NCBI RefSeq assembly: GCF_007994075.1
Contig: NZ_VIWU01000001.1
Span: forward strand, 5,518,001 to 5,582,000
Length of the DNA stretch: 64,000 bases
Direction of reading: 5' to 3'
DNA from: Pseudonocardia hierapolitana
Lineage (GTDB): Bacteria; Actinomycetota; Actinomycetes; Mycobacteriales; Pseudonocardiaceae
A program made the position numbers and the translations under genes. The notes below the pieces were generated by a model that ran no database searches, was not told the origin of the DNA, and saw only the letters and a list, made by a program, of their open reading frames with translations. Below are positions 1 to 8,942 of this stretch, one piece after another (position 1 is the first letter of the stretch; every line of letters begins with the position of its first letter).

Positions 1-130
1 GGCCGCGCTGCTCGCCCGGGCGGCAGCCTGCGGGGCGATCGTGGAGCCCGAGAGCGGGGACCGCGGTGCCGCGGTGACGGAAGGCTGGATCGCGCTGCCG
101 TCGGGTGACCTCGACGACCTCGCGAGCTGA
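1..130 (+). CDS. C-terminal end of an unidentified protein (partial)
   Basis: Only the last 42 codons are present, read from base 2 to a TGA at 128-130. The visible peptide begins AALLARAAACGAIVEPESGD and ends LPSGDLDDLAS. It is Ala-rich with a compact acidic end, consistent with the tail of a soluble protein. No family can be assigned from this fragment. The reading is supported only by codon-position GC bias and a clean stop before an intergenic gap. Confidence 0.5.
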   Translation, partial: AALLARAAACGAIVEPESGDRGAAVTEGWIALPSGDLDDLAS

Positions 131-457
131 ACGGCGTCGGACGAGGAGGGCCCGGTGCACGGTGCCTCGCACGTCGAGGCCCTCACCGGCCGTGGCGGCG
201 AGCCAATGACCGGTGATCACCCTCGTGGGTGGGAATCACCCCCATCGGGGCACGCTGGGCGCGATCCCGCCCGCCGACGCGGAGCCGCTCTTACGATCGA
301 TCTGCACGACGACGCGACCCGTCGTCGCCGCGAGCGGCCTGGCCATCCGCTCGTCCCCCGCCCCTGCGCAGGTCCATCCTGCGCGCACCCCCGACGGGAG
401 AACCATGCCCGAGGCCGCCCTGCTCCGCGTCCGCCCCCGCCACGGGGGGTAGTCGCG
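131..457. other. Intergenic region upstream of the alginate lyase
   Basis: About 330 bases without a convincing gene. A frame in phase with the lyase stays open back to 155, but its translation there is Arg/Pro-rich and unlike a protein or signal sequence, so I treat it as non-coding. A perfect 10-bp palindrome GGTGATCACC lies at 212-221 and could be an operator. No clear sigma-70 promoter hexamers were recognised. Confidence 0.4.
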
Positions 458-1312
458 ATGCCGGATCTGATCGCACCCGTTGCGGTGGCCGTGGCCGCCG
501 TGCTGACCGTCCAGCCCGTCCCGGCGCCGCACCGTGCGTCGCTCGACCCGTGCACGCTCGTCGTGGCCGCCGCGCCCGGCCTGGCGCTCCCCGGGCCGCC
601 GTCGTGCCCGCTGCCGGTGATCCCCGAGGCCGAGCCGCCCCGCGCGCAGGGCGCCGCGACGAAGCCGGGCGATCTCCTCGATCTCGCGAACTGGTTCCTC
701 ACACTGCCTGTCGGCCCGGAGGGCGACCCGGACTCCATCGACCAGCCCGAACTGCTGGACTACCGCAGCGACTGGTTCGACCTGACCCCGGACGGGACCG
801 GGGTGGTGTTCCGCGCCCCCGCGGGCGGTGTGACCACGAAGAACAGCAAGTACTCGCGCTCGGAGCTGCGTGAGATGCGCGGGGAGGAGAAGGCGGCCTG
901 GTCGAACACGAAGGGCGTGCACACGCTGGAGAGCAGGCAGGCGATCACGAAGGTGCCGTCGGTGAAGCCGGAGGTGTCGGCCACCCAGATCCACGACGGC
1001 GGCGATGACGTGATGCAGATCCGGCTGGAGGGCTCCACGCTCGTGGCGCAGTACGCCGACGGGGCGGAGCAGGTCGTCATCGATCAGGACTACCGGCTCG
1101 GAACCCCGTACGACCTGCGGATCGTGGCCGCCGACGGCCGCATCACGGTCTTCTACGACGGCGAGCAGCGCGCGGAGATCGAGCGCAGCGGGAGCAGCTG
1201 GTACTGGAAGGTCGGCGCCTACACCCAGTCCAACCCGGAACGCGGCGACGATCCCGACGCGCTGGGGGAGGTCGTCGTGTACTCGCTGCGGATCGAGCAC
1301 ACCGACGGCTAG
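458..1312 (+). CDS. Secreted polysaccharide lyase family 7 (alginate lyase 2 domain)
   Basis: Predicted 284-aa extracellular lyase that cleaves alginate-type polyuronates by beta-elimination. The start at 458 follows a G-rich ribosome site and begins a hydrophobic N-terminus (LIAPVAVAVAAVLTV) that looks like a signal peptide. A Pro/Ala-rich linker runs to about residue 70. The catalytic domain then shows the three PL7 signatures: YSRSELREM (RxExR, substrate binding), QIH (catalytic His region), and WYWKVGAYTQSN near the C-terminus (catalytic Tyr strand). The gene stands alone and converges on the sulfatase operon. Family assignment is firm; the exact polymer (mannuronate, guluronate or glucuronan) cannot be told. 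Confidence 0.85.
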   Translation: MPDLIAPVAVAVAAVLTVQPVPAPHRASLDPCTLVVAAAPGLALPGPPSCPLPVIPEAEPPRAQGAATKPGDLLDLANWFLTLPVGPEGDPDSIDQPELLDYRSDWFDLTPDGTGVVFRAPAGGVTTKNSKYSRSELREMRGEEKAAWSNTKGVHTLESRQAITKVPSVKPEVSATQIHDGGDDVMQIRLEGSTLVAQYADGAEQVVIDQDYRLGTPYDLRIVAADGRITVFYDGEQRAEIERSGSSWYWKVGAYTQSNPERGDDPDALGEVVVYSLRIEHTDG

Positions 1313-1324
1313 TCGATCAAGGGG

Positions 1325-1359
1325 AGATGGTCGCCATCGATCTCCGGGAGCGACCATCT
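1325..1359. terminator. Hairpin between convergent lyase and sulfatase genes
   Basis: Perfect 10-bp stem AGATGGTCGC (1325-1334) / GCGACCATCT (1350-1359) with a 15-nt loop, located 12 nt after the lyase stop and 42 nt after the sulfatase stop. There is no U-tract, as is common for actinobacterial terminators. Probably bidirectional. Confidence 0.6.
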
Positions 1360-1401
1360 GTCCTTGGTCACCGCGTCCGGGCCGGGGCGGCATCCCCCAC
1401 G

Positions 1402-2910
1402 TCAGGCCACGTGCGCCTCGTCCTCGGCGGACCGGTACGTCGTCTCGTCGAGGCCGGACTGGGTCGGGTCGTGGTCGACGTCCCCGACGTCGTACATCGT
1501 CGTCATCCAGTGGTAGAAGTTGTCGCCGCGGTCGCGCAGCTGACCGTAGAGGCGCCGCATCAGCCGCGTCCGCACCGGCGCCATCTCCGGGTGGTGGTAG
1601 ACGTTCAGCAGCTCGTCCGGATCGTTCTCGAGGTCGTAGAGCTCGTTCGTGGAGTCCGGGTTGACCACCAGCTTGTAGCGGTCCTCGCGCAGCATCCGCT
1701 GCGGGTACGGGAAGTGGTGCCCGTGGAACTCGCAGACGATGTCGGGAGCCCATTCCACCTGGCGGCCCTCGACAAGCGGTACGAGGCTGCGTGAGTCGAC
1801 GGCCGGTGCCGGGTCGATGCCGGCGAGCTCCAGGATCGTCGCCGTGCAGTCGAGCAGGCTCACGAACTCGCTGCGCACCTGACCCGAGGGTGCGCCGGGG
1901 ATCCGCACGATCCCGGGCGTGCGGTAGATGTCCTCGTACATCGCGGGGCCCTTGTCGTGCAGCCGGTGCGAGCCGGTGAACTCCCCGTGGTCGCAGGTGA
2001 AGAACACCGCTGTGCCGTCGACGAGCCCGAGCCGCTCGAGCGCGCCCAGCACGCGACCGATCTGCTCGTCGATCAGCGAGACGTAACCCCAGTACACCGC
2101 GATGAGCTTGCGCGTCACCTCGATCGGCATGGTGTCGAACGTCCAGTGGGCGCTGTAGTTGCGCTGCACGGGCGGCTTGCCCTCGAAGGTCTCCGCGATC
2201 GACTTCGGCAGCTCGACCAGTTCGGGGTCGAACATGTCGAAGTAGGAGTCGGGCACGATGTACGGAAGGTGCGGGCCGAAGAAGCTGAGCTCCAGGAAGA
2301 ACGGGGTGTCGGGGGCGGCAGCGTAGCGTTCCAGCAGCTCGATGGTGCGGGTGGCGAGGTAGTGCTCGAACGTTGCCTCCACCGGCTGGTGGAGCCGGGC
2401 GGCGAGGAGGTTTCCCGGCCCGCCGTTGGGCAGCGTGCCCCGGATCCGGTCGCTGATCTCGTACGGCGGGAGCCCGCGCTCCCGCAGGTACTCGAGGTAG
2501 TCCTCGTTGTCGACGGGGTTGTGCCAGCCCGGCAGGTCGGGTCCGTCGAATCCGAAGGAGGCGGCGTTCTTGTCCGTGCCCGCGTGCCACTTGCCCACGA
2601 GGCCGGTGTTGTAGCCGCGCTCCCGGAGGGCCTCCACGAACGTGAACGTCCCGTCGGCCAGGTCCTCGCGGTAGCCCACGTTGCGTTCGTGGTTCGCGAG
2701 CACCTGGTGCCGGAACGGGGCCTGGCCGGTGAGCAGGCTCGCGCGCGCCGGTGTGCAGATCGCGGTCGGCGTGTACCAGCGGTCGAACCGGGTGCCCGAG
2801 CGGGCGAGCCCGTCGAGCACCGGCGTGGGCGCGTGCGGGTTGCCGTAGGCCCCGAGCGTGTCCACCCGGTGCTGGTCGGTCATCAGGAAGAGGATGTTCC
2901 GCGAGCTCAT
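1402..2910 (-). CDS. Type I (formylglycine) sulfatase
   Basis: A 502-aa cytoplasmic sulfatase of the alkaline-phosphatase superfamily. It begins NILFLMTDQHR, where D12 and Q13 are metal-site positions. The sulfatase signature CTPAR sits at C52-R56; C52 would be oxidised to formylglycine, needing the FGE encoded at 58819-59700. A second metal motif FFTCDHGEF lies in the middle. No signal peptide is visible, so it probably hydrolyses an imported sulfate ester. Its ATG overlaps the stop of the binding-protein gene (ATGA), so it is the last gene of the ROK/ABC operon. The arrangement resembles the atsRBC-atsA sulfate-ester systems of Pseudomonas (known system; equivalence is inferred). Substrate unknown: aryl sulfate, choline sulfate or sulfated sugar are all possible. 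Confidence 0.9.
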   Translation of the reverse strand: MSSRNILFLMTDQHRVDTLGAYGNPHAPTPVLDGLARSGTRFDRWYTPTAICTPARASLLTGQAPFRHQVLANHERNVGYREDLADGTFTFVEALRERGYNTGLVGKWHAGTDKNAASFGFDGPDLPGWHNPVDNEDYLEYLRERGLPPYEISDRIRGTLPNGGPGNLLAARLHQPVEATFEHYLATRTIELLERYAAAPDTPFFLELSFFGPHLPYIVPDSYFDMFDPELVELPKSIAETFEGKPPVQRNYSAHWTFDTMPIEVTRKLIAVYWGYVSLIDEQIGRVLGALERLGLVDGTAVFFTCDHGEFTGSHRLHDKGPAMYEDIYRTPGIVRIPGAPSGQVRSEFVSLLDCTATILELAGIDPAPAVDSRSLVPLVEGRQVEWAPDIVCEFHGHHFPYPQRMLREDRYKLVVNPDSTNELYDLENDPDELLNVYHHPEMAPVRTRLMRRLYGQLRDRGDNFYHWMTTMYDVGDVDHDPTQSGLDETTYRSAEDEAHVA

Positions 2911-3914
2911 TCGCTGGCCTGCAGGAAGAGGTCGCCCGTGTAGTACTGCGCCGGGTCCACGGGTGCCTGCAGCTTGCCCGCGCCGACGAAGTACTCACCC
3001 AGGCCGGCGAACCACGTGTTGATCGTGCCGTCCCGGGTCAGCCGGTCGAGCTCGTCGAGGGATAGGACCTGCACGTTGGCGGCGTCGGCCTGCACCTGGG
3101 CGGGGTCGAGGGCGTTGAAGTCCGCGGTGAGCCGGACCGCCTCGGCCGGGTTCGCGGCGCGGAAGGCGATCGCCTCCCGCAGCACCTTGAGCACGCGCTC
3201 CACCTTCTCCGGCTCGCCCGCGACGACGTCGTTGCCCGCCACGAACGCCGTCGGGAACGCGACGGTCTCCTCGAAGTCCTGGTTCGTCGCCAGCTCGACG
3301 AGGTCGGGCACCCGCTGCTTCACCGTCGCCAGAGCCGGGTACCAGATGCCGGCGGCGTCGACCTGCTTCGACGACAGCGCGGTGATGATCGCGGCAGGCT
3401 CCATCGCCACGAGCTGCACGTCCGCTTTCGTCATCCCGGCCTTCTGGAGCGCGAGCGTGAGGATCATGTCGCCGGACGTGCCCTCCGGGACGGCGACAGT
3501 CCGGCCCCGCAGGTCCGCGATCGAGCCGATGCCCGGCTGGGCGACGACGCGGTCGGCCCGGCCGAGCGTGTTGACGGCGACGATCTTGGCCTGGCCGGAC
3601 GCCGGCAGCCAGATCGCGCCCGGGCCGATGTAGCCGAAGTCCAGGTCGCCGGTGCCGAGCGCCTGGATCTGCAGCGGCCCGTTCGTGAACGACGTCGTCG
3701 CGATGTTCACCCCGTGCTTCACCCACAGCCCCTGGTCCTCGGCGATCGCGAGCAGGCTCGTGCCGTTGAAGTCGGGGATGTAGCCGAAGGCGACGTCGAC
3801 GGGCTGCACCCCGTCCGGGCTTGCGGGGGTGTCCGTGCCTGCGCAGCCGGCGGCGAGCACGGCGAGGGCCGCGCCTGCCGCGGCGACACCCATGGAGCGT
3901 CTGGTGATCCGCAT
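2907..3914 (-). CDS. ABC transporter substrate-binding lipoprotein, SsuA/TauA/AtsR type
   Basis: 335-aa periplasmic-binding-protein-like lipoprotein. An Arg-rich n-region (MRITRR) and hydrophobic core end in the lipobox LAAGC (lipidated Cys at about residue 23). The mature part follows the NMT1/SsuA-like fold: GYIPDFNGTSLLAIAEDQGLW near the N-terminus, GDLDFGYIGPG, and VAVPEGTSGDMIL. Such proteins bind sulfonates, sulfate esters, nitrate or thiamine precursors. With a sulfatase coupled immediately downstream (ATGA overlap), a sulfate ester is the most likely ligand (inference). The start is the ATG at 3914, just before the Arg-rich signal; the gene lies 11 nt after the ATPase stop. Confidence 0.85.
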   Translation of the reverse strand: MRITRRSMGVAAAGAALAVLAAGCAGTDTPASPDGVQPVDVAFGYIPDFNGTSLLAIAEDQGLWVKHGVNIATTSFTNGPLQIQALGTGDLDFGYIGPGAIWLPASGQAKIVAVNTLGRADRVVAQPGIGSIADLRGRTVAVPEGTSGDMILTLALQKAGMTKADVQLVAMEPAAIITALSSKQVDAAGIWYPALATVKQRVPDLVELATNQDFEETVAFPTAFVAGNDVVAGEPEKVERVLKVLREAIAFRAANPAEAVRLTADFNALDPAQVQADAANVQVLSLDELDRLTRDGTINTWFAGLGEYFVGAGKLQAPVDPAQYYTGDLFLQASE

Positions 3915-3925
3915 TGCCGTTCCTC

Positions 3926-4720
3926 TCAACGTCCGGCGGCGATGCCGGGAGCCTGGTGGTAGACCGAGTGCCACACGCGGTTGCGGAGCTGGGCGAACTC
4001 CGGGCTCAGGCGGGCTTCCTCGGTGCGCGGGTACGGCAGGTCGACGTCGATCACGTCGTAGATCCGGCCGGGCCGCGCCGCCATCACGACGACGCGGTTC
4101 GCGAGGAAGACGGCCTCGTCGACGTCGTGGGTGATGAACAGGACCGTGCGCTTCTCCCGGCTCCACGTGTCGAGCAGCTGCTCCTGCAACGTCACGCGGG
4201 TGAGCGCGTCCAGCGCGCCGAAGGGTTCGTCCATGAGCAGGATCGACGGGTTCACCGCGTACGCCCTCGCGATGGCGCACCGCTGCTTCATCCCGCCCGA
4301 GAGCATCTTCGGCAGGGCGTCGGCGAACTGCTCGAGGCCGACGATGCGGATGAAGTAGTCCGCGCGCTCGCGCCGCTCGGATGCGCCGAGGCCCGCGACC
4401 TTCAGCCCGAACTCGACGTTCTTCCGGACGGTGAGCCAGGGGAAGAGCGCGTACTGCTGGAAGATGACGCCGCGCTCGGGACCCGGGCCGACGACGTCCT
4501 TGCCGTCGACGAGCGCGCGACCCGACGTCGGGGTCTCTAGCCCGGCGAGGATGTTCATGAGCGTCGACTTGCCGCACCCGGACGGCCCGACGACGGTGAC
4601 GAACTCGTTGTCGGCGATGTCGAGCGAGACCCCGTCGAGCGCGACGAACTCCTCGTTCTTCAGGGGGAAGGTCTTGCGGACCTCCTGCACGGAGATCTTC
4701 GCGCTGGTCGTCGTGGTCAT
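3926..4720 (-). CDS. ABC transporter ATPase, SsuB/TauB type
   Basis: 264-aa ATPase energising import with the adjacent permease and binding protein. Motifs in order: Walker [11 protein letters not shown]-loop [11 protein letters not shown], signature LSGGMKQR, Walker [13 protein letters not shown]-loop FITHD. The C-terminus carries the VMAARPGRI segment typical of the nitrate/sulfonate/taurine ATPases. The chosen ATG at 4720 overlaps the permease stop (ATGA), indicating translational coupling; another ATG 15 bases upstream at 4735 would add five residues. Confidence 0.9.
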   Translation of the reverse strand: MTTTTSAKISVQEVRKTFPLKNEEFVALDGVSLDIADNEFVTVVGPSGCGKSTLMNILAGLETPTSGRALVDGKDVVGPGPERGVIFQQYALFPWLTVRKNVEFGLKVAGLGASERRERADYFIRIVGLEQFADALPKMLSGGMKQRCAIARAYAVNPSILLMDEPFGALDALTRVTLQEQLLDTWSREKRTVLFITHDVDEAVFLANRVVVMAARPGRIYDVIDVDLPYPRTEEARLSPEFAQLRNRVWHSVYHQAPGIAAGR

Positions 4721-5553
4721 CGTCGTTCCTGCCATCCGGTGAGCCTGGTCTCGGCGAGGAGCAGCAGCCGGTCCATCACCAGGCCGAGAACGCCGATGAC
4801 GACGATGCTGACGAAGATCGTCGCGAGGTCGTAGTAGAGCTGGGCCTGCTGCATGCGGTAGCCCAGACCGGCGGGAGCGGCCAGCAGCTCGGCGGCCACC
4901 AGGGTGGCCCACGCCGACCCGAGGCCCACCCGCATGCCGACGAGGATGAACGGCGTCGACGCGGGGACGACGACCTTCGCGAAGATCGTCGCGTCCTTCG
5001 CGCCGAGGACCCGCGCGGCGTTGATGAGCGTGCGGTCCACGCTCACGACGCCCTGGTAGGTCGAGATCACGCACGCCAGGAACGCGGCGAGGAAGATGAC
5101 GAACACCTTCGGGACCTCGCCGATGCCGAGCAGCACCAGCACGAGCGGCAGCAGCGCGAGCGGCGGGATCGTGCGGAAGAACTGGATCCAGGGCTCGAAG
5201 AGCCCGCGGGCCACGGTGTACCACCCCATGAGGAAGCCGACGGGGATCGCGGCGGCCGAGCCGATGAGGAAGCCCACGAGCACGCGGACCAAGCTCGCGA
5301 GGACGTCCTCCTGCAGGGTTCCGTTGGCCGCGAGCTGGATGGCCTTCGCGACGACCTCGGGCGGCGTCGGGAACTGGAAGCCGTTCAGGGCCAGGAGCCA
5401 CCAGCCGGCGATGCCGCCGACGATGGACACCGCGTTCAGCAGGACGAGCGTGGAGCGCCGGGAGAGCTTGCGTCGGTGTGGTGCTCCCGGCGCCGCAGCG
5501 GCCGGCGGGGCCGACGCCGCCGTGGTCGCTGCCTCGACGGGCGAGGACGTCAC
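4717..5553 (-). CDS. ABC transporter permease, SsuC/TauC type
   Basis: 278-aa inner-membrane permease. An Ala/Pro-rich cytoplasmic N-terminus of about 35 residues precedes roughly six hydrophobic segments ([21 protein letters not shown] first). The EAA-loop region [21 protein letters not shown] couples to the ATPase. The GTG start at 5553 is decided by a good ribosome site (AAGGAG, 6 nt before GTG) and by its GTGA overlap with the ROK gene stop. Together with the two downstream genes it forms a complete importer. Confidence 0.88.
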   Translation of the reverse strand: MTSSPVEAATTAASAPPAAAAPGAPHRRKLSRRSTLVLLNAVSIVGGIAGWWLLALNGFQFPTPPEVVAKAIQLAANGTLQEDVLASLVRVLVGFLIGSAAAIPVGFLMGWYTVARGLFEPWIQFFRTIPPLALLPLVLVLLGIGEVPKVFVIFLAAFLACVISTYQGVVSVDRTLINAARVLGAKDATIFAKVVVPASTPFILVGMRVGLGSAWATLVAAELLAAPAGLGYRMQQAQLYYDLATIFVSIVVIGVLGLVMDRLLLLAETRLTGWQERR

Positions 5554-6785
5554 GATGTGCTCCTTCGGTGGCTGGGCCCGGAACCGGCCGGCGTCGTGGC
5601 TTCGGCGTATCCGGCGAGCAGCGGCGACTGGTGGAACAGCGCGGCGATCGCACCGACGGCCCCGTCGCTGTCGCGCAGTTGCCCGGCCCGGACCACGACC
5701 GGCTCGGAGGCGGGGATCGAGAAGAGCTCGAAGCGCAGCGTGGCCGCCGCCTGCTCGACGATCACCGGTGCGACGTGCACGATCTCGCCGCCGATGACGA
5801 CCTCGTCGGGGTTGAGCACCATGGCCGTCGCGCCGAGGACCCGGCCGAGGGTCGCGCCGACATCGCGGAGCACGGCCTCGACCGCCGGGTCGCGCCCGGC
5901 GACCCTCTCCGCGAGGTCGTCGAGCGACCCCACGGCGGCGCCCCGCTCGCGGCACGCGCGCAGGATCGCCGGGGTGGAGGCGACGGTCTCGAGGCACCCG
6001 CGCTTCCCGCACCGGCAGTTCGTGCCGTTCGGGTCCGCCGTGACGTGGCCGAGCTCACCGGCGAACCCGCGGCCGCCCGTCACGAGCCGGCCTGCGACGA
6101 CGAGGCCGCCGCCGACGCCGTCCGAGAGCCGCACGTAGACGAGGTCGCTGACGGCGGTCTCGTGCGAGATCGCTTCGGCCAGCGCCGCGAACCGCGTGTT
6201 GTTGTCCACGATCACCGCGGCGCCGAACCGCTCGGCGAAGGCCGTGTCGATGCCCTTGGGGGCGAGCCGGCGGTTCCAGCTGATCTCGGGCACGCCGGGC
6301 TGGTTGCCGATGTAGGGCCCGGGAACGCCGATCCCGACGGCCTGGAGGGCGCCGAGGTGCGTTCCCGTCTCGCGGGCGAGCCGCTCGGTCAGCGCGAACG
6401 CGATCTCGAGCCGCTCGTCCCACGGCGTGCCGTCGGCGTAGCGGCTGACGCCACCCGCGATGATCTCGTGCGCGGCGTCGGCCACCGCGACCTGCACGCG
6501 CCGGTGCCCGAAGTCGACGCCGAGGAACTGTCCCGACGACGGATCGAGGCAGAGCCGCTCGGCCGGCCTGCCGCTTCCGACGCGCACCGCGGCATCGGTC
6601 TCGGCGACGATGATCGCGCCCCTCGCCAGCAGGTCGCCCGTGATCTCGGAAACGGTCGTGCGCGAGAGACCGACGCGCTCGGCGAGCGCGGCTCGGCTCA
6701 TCGCGCCCCCGGTGCGGAGCGCGGTCAGCACGCGCTTCTCGTGCATGCTCCTCGTGAGCGCGTGGAGCCCGGTCCTCCTCGACAT
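5550..6785 (-). CDS. ROK-family transcriptional regulator
   Basis: 411-aa NagC/XylR-type ROK protein. Residues about 15-75 form a winged helix ([23 protein letters not shown]). The ROK sugar-kinase-like domain follows, with ATP-site [14 protein letters not shown] and the zinc-binding cluster [10 protein letters not shown] that marks ROK proteins. It is the first gene of the minus-strand operon and its stop overlaps the permease start, so it probably controls its own operon. ROK regulators usually sense sugars or phosphosugars, which hints that the sulfate ester handled by the operon may be a sulfated carbohydrate (inference). Confidence 0.88.
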   Translation of the reverse strand: MSRRTGLHALTRSMHEKRVLTALRTGGAMSRAALAERVGLSRTTVSEITGDLLARGAIIVAETDAAVRVGSGRPAERLCLDPSSGQFLGVDFGHRRVQVAVADAAHEIIAGGVSRYADGTPWDERLEIAFALTERLARETGTHLGALQAVGIGVPGPYIGNQPGVPEISWNRRLAPKGIDTAFAERFGAAVIVDNNTRFAALAEAISHETAVSDLVYVRLSDGVGGGLVVAGRLVTGGRGFAGELGHVTADPNGTNCRCGKRGCLETVASTPAILRACRERGAAVGSLDDLAERVAGRDPAVEAVLRDVGATLGRVLGATAMVLNPDEVVIGGEIVHVAPVIVEQAAATLRFELFSIPASEPVVVRAGQLRDSDGAVGAIAALFHQSPLLAGYAEATTPAGSGPSHRRSTS

Positions 6786-6870
6786 GGGATATGCCTAGCC
6801 GGGGCCATTTTTTCCGTCAACGGGCCGACAGAATTACGGCCGCTCGCTCCGCGAGGCGGTGCCGCAAACG

Positions 6871-6915
6871 CGAACGGCACCCTCGTCCAGAGCTATCGGA
6901 CGAGAGTGCCGTTCG
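6871..6915. terminator. Long hairpin downstream of rpmB
   Basis: 18-bp stem with one mismatch: left arm 6871-6888 (begins CGAACGGCAC), right arm 6898-6915 (ends GTGCCGTTCG), 9-nt loop. It lies 15 bases beyond the rpmB stop and 86 bases upstream of the ROK start, so it probably terminates rpmB and insulates the ROK operon. No U-tract. Confidence 0.65.
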
Positions 6916-6930
6916 TGCAGTGCTGAGCGC

Positions 6931-7122
6931 TCAGGCGCGGGCGACCTTGCCGGCCTTCAGGCAGGAGGTGCACACGTTGAGGCGGCGGCGGTTGCCCCCA
7001 CCGGCGCTGGCGCGCACGGTCTGGATGTTCGGGTTCCAGCGGCGGTGGGTGCGGCGGTGCGAGTGCGAGACGGACATGCCGAAGCCCGGACCCTTTCCAC
7101 AGACGTCACAGACGGCAGCCAC
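6931..7122 (-). CDS. rpmB: 50S ribosomal protein L28
   Basis: 63-aa large-subunit protein with the canonical L28 N-terminus [20 protein letters not shown] and the [11 protein letters not shown] core. Two Cys pairs (CDVC near the start, CTSC near the end) make it the zinc-binding C+ form. The GTG at 7122 is chosen over a GTG at 7131 because GAGGAG lies 8 nt upstream of 7122 and overlaps the earlier codon, and because homologues begin MAAVCDVCG. It is divergent from the DAK-domain gene, an arrangement conserved in actinobacteria. Confidence 0.95.
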   Translation of the reverse strand: MAAVCDVCGKGPGFGMSVSHSHRRTHRRWNPNIQTVRASAGGGNRRRLNVCTSCLKAGKVARA

Positions 7123-7228
7123 GTCGGACACTCCTCGGGTAGACGGTGAGGGTAAGCCGGGGTTGCCCCGGTCGCGAAGAACCAGAGTACCTGCGCCGTC
7201 GCGGCGTCGTGCACGGCCCCTACCGCTG

Positions 7229-7300
7229 GGCCGTTTCTGGTGGGTCTGGGTCGATGGGCTTGGGCGCCAAGAGCGCGGCCCAGGCCCACCAGAGACGGCC
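7229..7300. repeat. Imperfect inverted repeat between rpmB and the DAK gene
   Basis: Arms GGCCGTTTCTGGTGGG (from 7229) and CCCACCAGAGACGGCC (ending 7300) pair over about 22 bp, allowing a few G-U pairs, around a roughly 25-nt spacer. It sits just before the TAGGCT box (7301-7306) that precedes the GTG at 7314, so it may be a regulator-binding or RNA structure at the divergent promoter. Confidence 0.45.
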
Positions 7301-7313
7301 TAGGCTCGCGCAC

Positions 7314-8942
7314 GTGCCCCCGACCCTCGACACCGCGCTGCTCACGGGCTGGACGCGGGCGGCAACCACCGCGCTCGAGCGGCATTGCGCTGAAATCGAC
7401 CGGATCAACGTCTTCCCGGTGCCCGATGGTGACACGGGCACGAACCTGCTGCTCACCATGCGCGCGGCGGCCGACGCCGTGCGACGGGTCGTGCGGGAGA
7501 ACGGGGCGGGCCGCGGGGTGGCCGTCGTCGCGGCCGCGCTGGCGCGTGGCGCGCTCGTCGGGGCCCGCGGCAACTCCGGGGTGATCCTCTCCCAGGTGCT
7601 GCGGGGGGTCGCGGAGGCCGTGGCGCCGGCCAAGCGACCGGCGGGCGCCGTGCTGGCCGACGCATTGCAGCGGGCCCACCGGCTCGCCACCGCGGCGGTG
7701 AGCCGGCCCAAGGAGGGCACGGTGCTGTCCGTGCTCGCCGCGGCGGCGGGCGCGGCCGCCGAGGTGGGCTCCGACCGGCTCGACGACGTGGCGGTCGCGG
7801 CTGCCGAGGCGGCAGGCGCGGCCGTGCAGGCCACCACCGGGCAGTTGCCGGAGCTGGCGCGGGCCGGGGTGGTGGATGCCGGAGGGCTGGGCCTCTACCT
7901 CGTGCTGGACGCCCTCGCCGCCCTCGTCACCGGGCGGAGCGGGGGTGAGCTGCCCCGGACGCACGTCCCGGTGGCGCGCGGTCGGGAGGTGCTGGTGGCG
8001 GAGCGGGAGGCAGGGTCGGACGAGCACGACTACGAGGTCATGTACCTGCTGGACGGCACCGACGACGCGCGCGTCGACGAGCTGCGTGCGCGGCTCACCG
8101 CGATCGGTGACTGCGTCGCGGTGGCCTGCGACGCCGACGGACTGTGGAACGTCCACGTGCACTGCACCGACATCGGCGCGGCGATCGAGGCCGGCATCGA
8201 CGCCGGCCGGCCGCACCGGATCACCGTCGTGCGGTTCGCCGACCAGGACGCCCCGGCCGATGCGCCGGACCGGTTCGCGCGCGAGCGGGCGGTCCTGATG
8301 ATCGTCACCGGGCCGGAGGTGGCGGAGCTGGCCCGGTCGGCGGGCGCGGTGGTGCTGGAGCACGAGCCGGCCCGCGGTGTGGACGAGGGCGAGATCGTGG
8401 CGGCGCTCGCCGGCACCCGTGCCCGGCACGTCGTGCTGCTGCCCGACGACGCGGAGCTCGCTCCGGTGGCCGAGTGCGCCGCGGCCGTGGCCCGCCGGGA
8501 CGGGCAGGAGGTGCTCGTGCTGCCCACGGCGTCGGTGCTGCAGGGCCTGTCCGCGCTCGCCGTGCACGACCCGGAGCGCCGTGCGGGTGACGACGTCGTC
8601 GCGATGGCCGAGGCCGCGGCCGGAACCCGCACCGGAGGCCTGGTCGTCGCCGAGTCCGAGGCGCTCACGTGGGTGGGGCGGTGCGAGCCGGGCGAGGTGC
8701 TGGGGATCACCGACGGCGAGGTCGTGCTGATCGCCCCCGACCTGGCTGTCGGGGCGCTGTGGTTGGCTCACCGCATGCTCACCGCGGGTGGTGAGATCGT
8801 CACCGTGCTGCTGGGCGAGGGCGCCGATCCCTCACTGGGAGTGGGGCTCGCGGCCGACCTGCGCCGCACCCACCCCGAGGTCGACGTCGTCGTGCACCGT
8901 GGCGGGCAGACCGACTACCCGCTCGTGCTGGGGGTGGAATGA
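7314..8942 (+). CDS. DAK2 (DhaL)-domain protein, YloV/FakA family
   Basis: 542-aa protein of the YloV/FakA group. The N-terminal DhaL kinase-like domain (about 1-200) carries the ATP/Mg motif NVFPVPDGDTGTNL and the GARGNSGVILSQ loop. The C-terminal half resembles the DegV-partnered FakA domain. In Firmicutes FakA phosphorylates fatty acids bound to FakB; the role in actinobacteria is not established. The GTG at 7314 begins where family similarity starts and follows a TAGGCT box by 7 nt, so the mRNA may be leaderless. The stop overlaps the recG start (ATGA). The rpmB/DAK/recG neighbourhood matches Streptomyces. Confidence 0.85.
   Translation: MPPTLDTALLTGWTRAATTALERHCAEIDRINVFPVPDGDTGTNLLLTMRAAADAVRRVVRENGAGRGVAVVAAALARGALVGARGNSGVILSQVLRGVAEAVAPAKRPAGAVLADALQRAHRLATAAVSRPKEGTVLSVLAAAAGAAAEVGSDRLDDVAVAAAEAAGAAVQATTGQLPELARAGVVDAGGLGLYLVLDALAALVTGRSGGELPRTHVPVARGREVLVAEREAGSDEHDYEVMYLLDGTDDARVDELRARLTAIGDCVAVACDADGLWNVHVHCTDIGAAIEAGIDAGRPHRITVVRFADQDAPADAPDRFARERAVLMIVTGPEVAELARSAGAVVLEHEPARGVDEGEIVAALAGTRARHVVLLPDDAELAPVAECAAAVARRDGQEVLVLPTASVLQGLSALAVHDPERRAGDDVVAMAEAAAGTRTGGLVVAESEALTWVGRCEPGEVLGITDGEVVLIAPDLAVGALWLAHRMLTAGGEIVTVLLGEGADPSLGVGLAADLRRTHPEVDVVVHRGGQTDYPLVLGVE

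Noticed and set aside
155..457. N-terminal extension of the alginate lyase from an upstream ATG
   Set aside because: Composition is unlike a signal or domain, while 458 has a ribosome site and begins a signal-like sequence.
236..2998. Long minus-strand open frame across the alginate lyase and sulfatase
   Set aside because: Translation is low-complexity Arg/Ala/His/Pro and overlaps two clear genes in other frames; typical of high-GC DNA.
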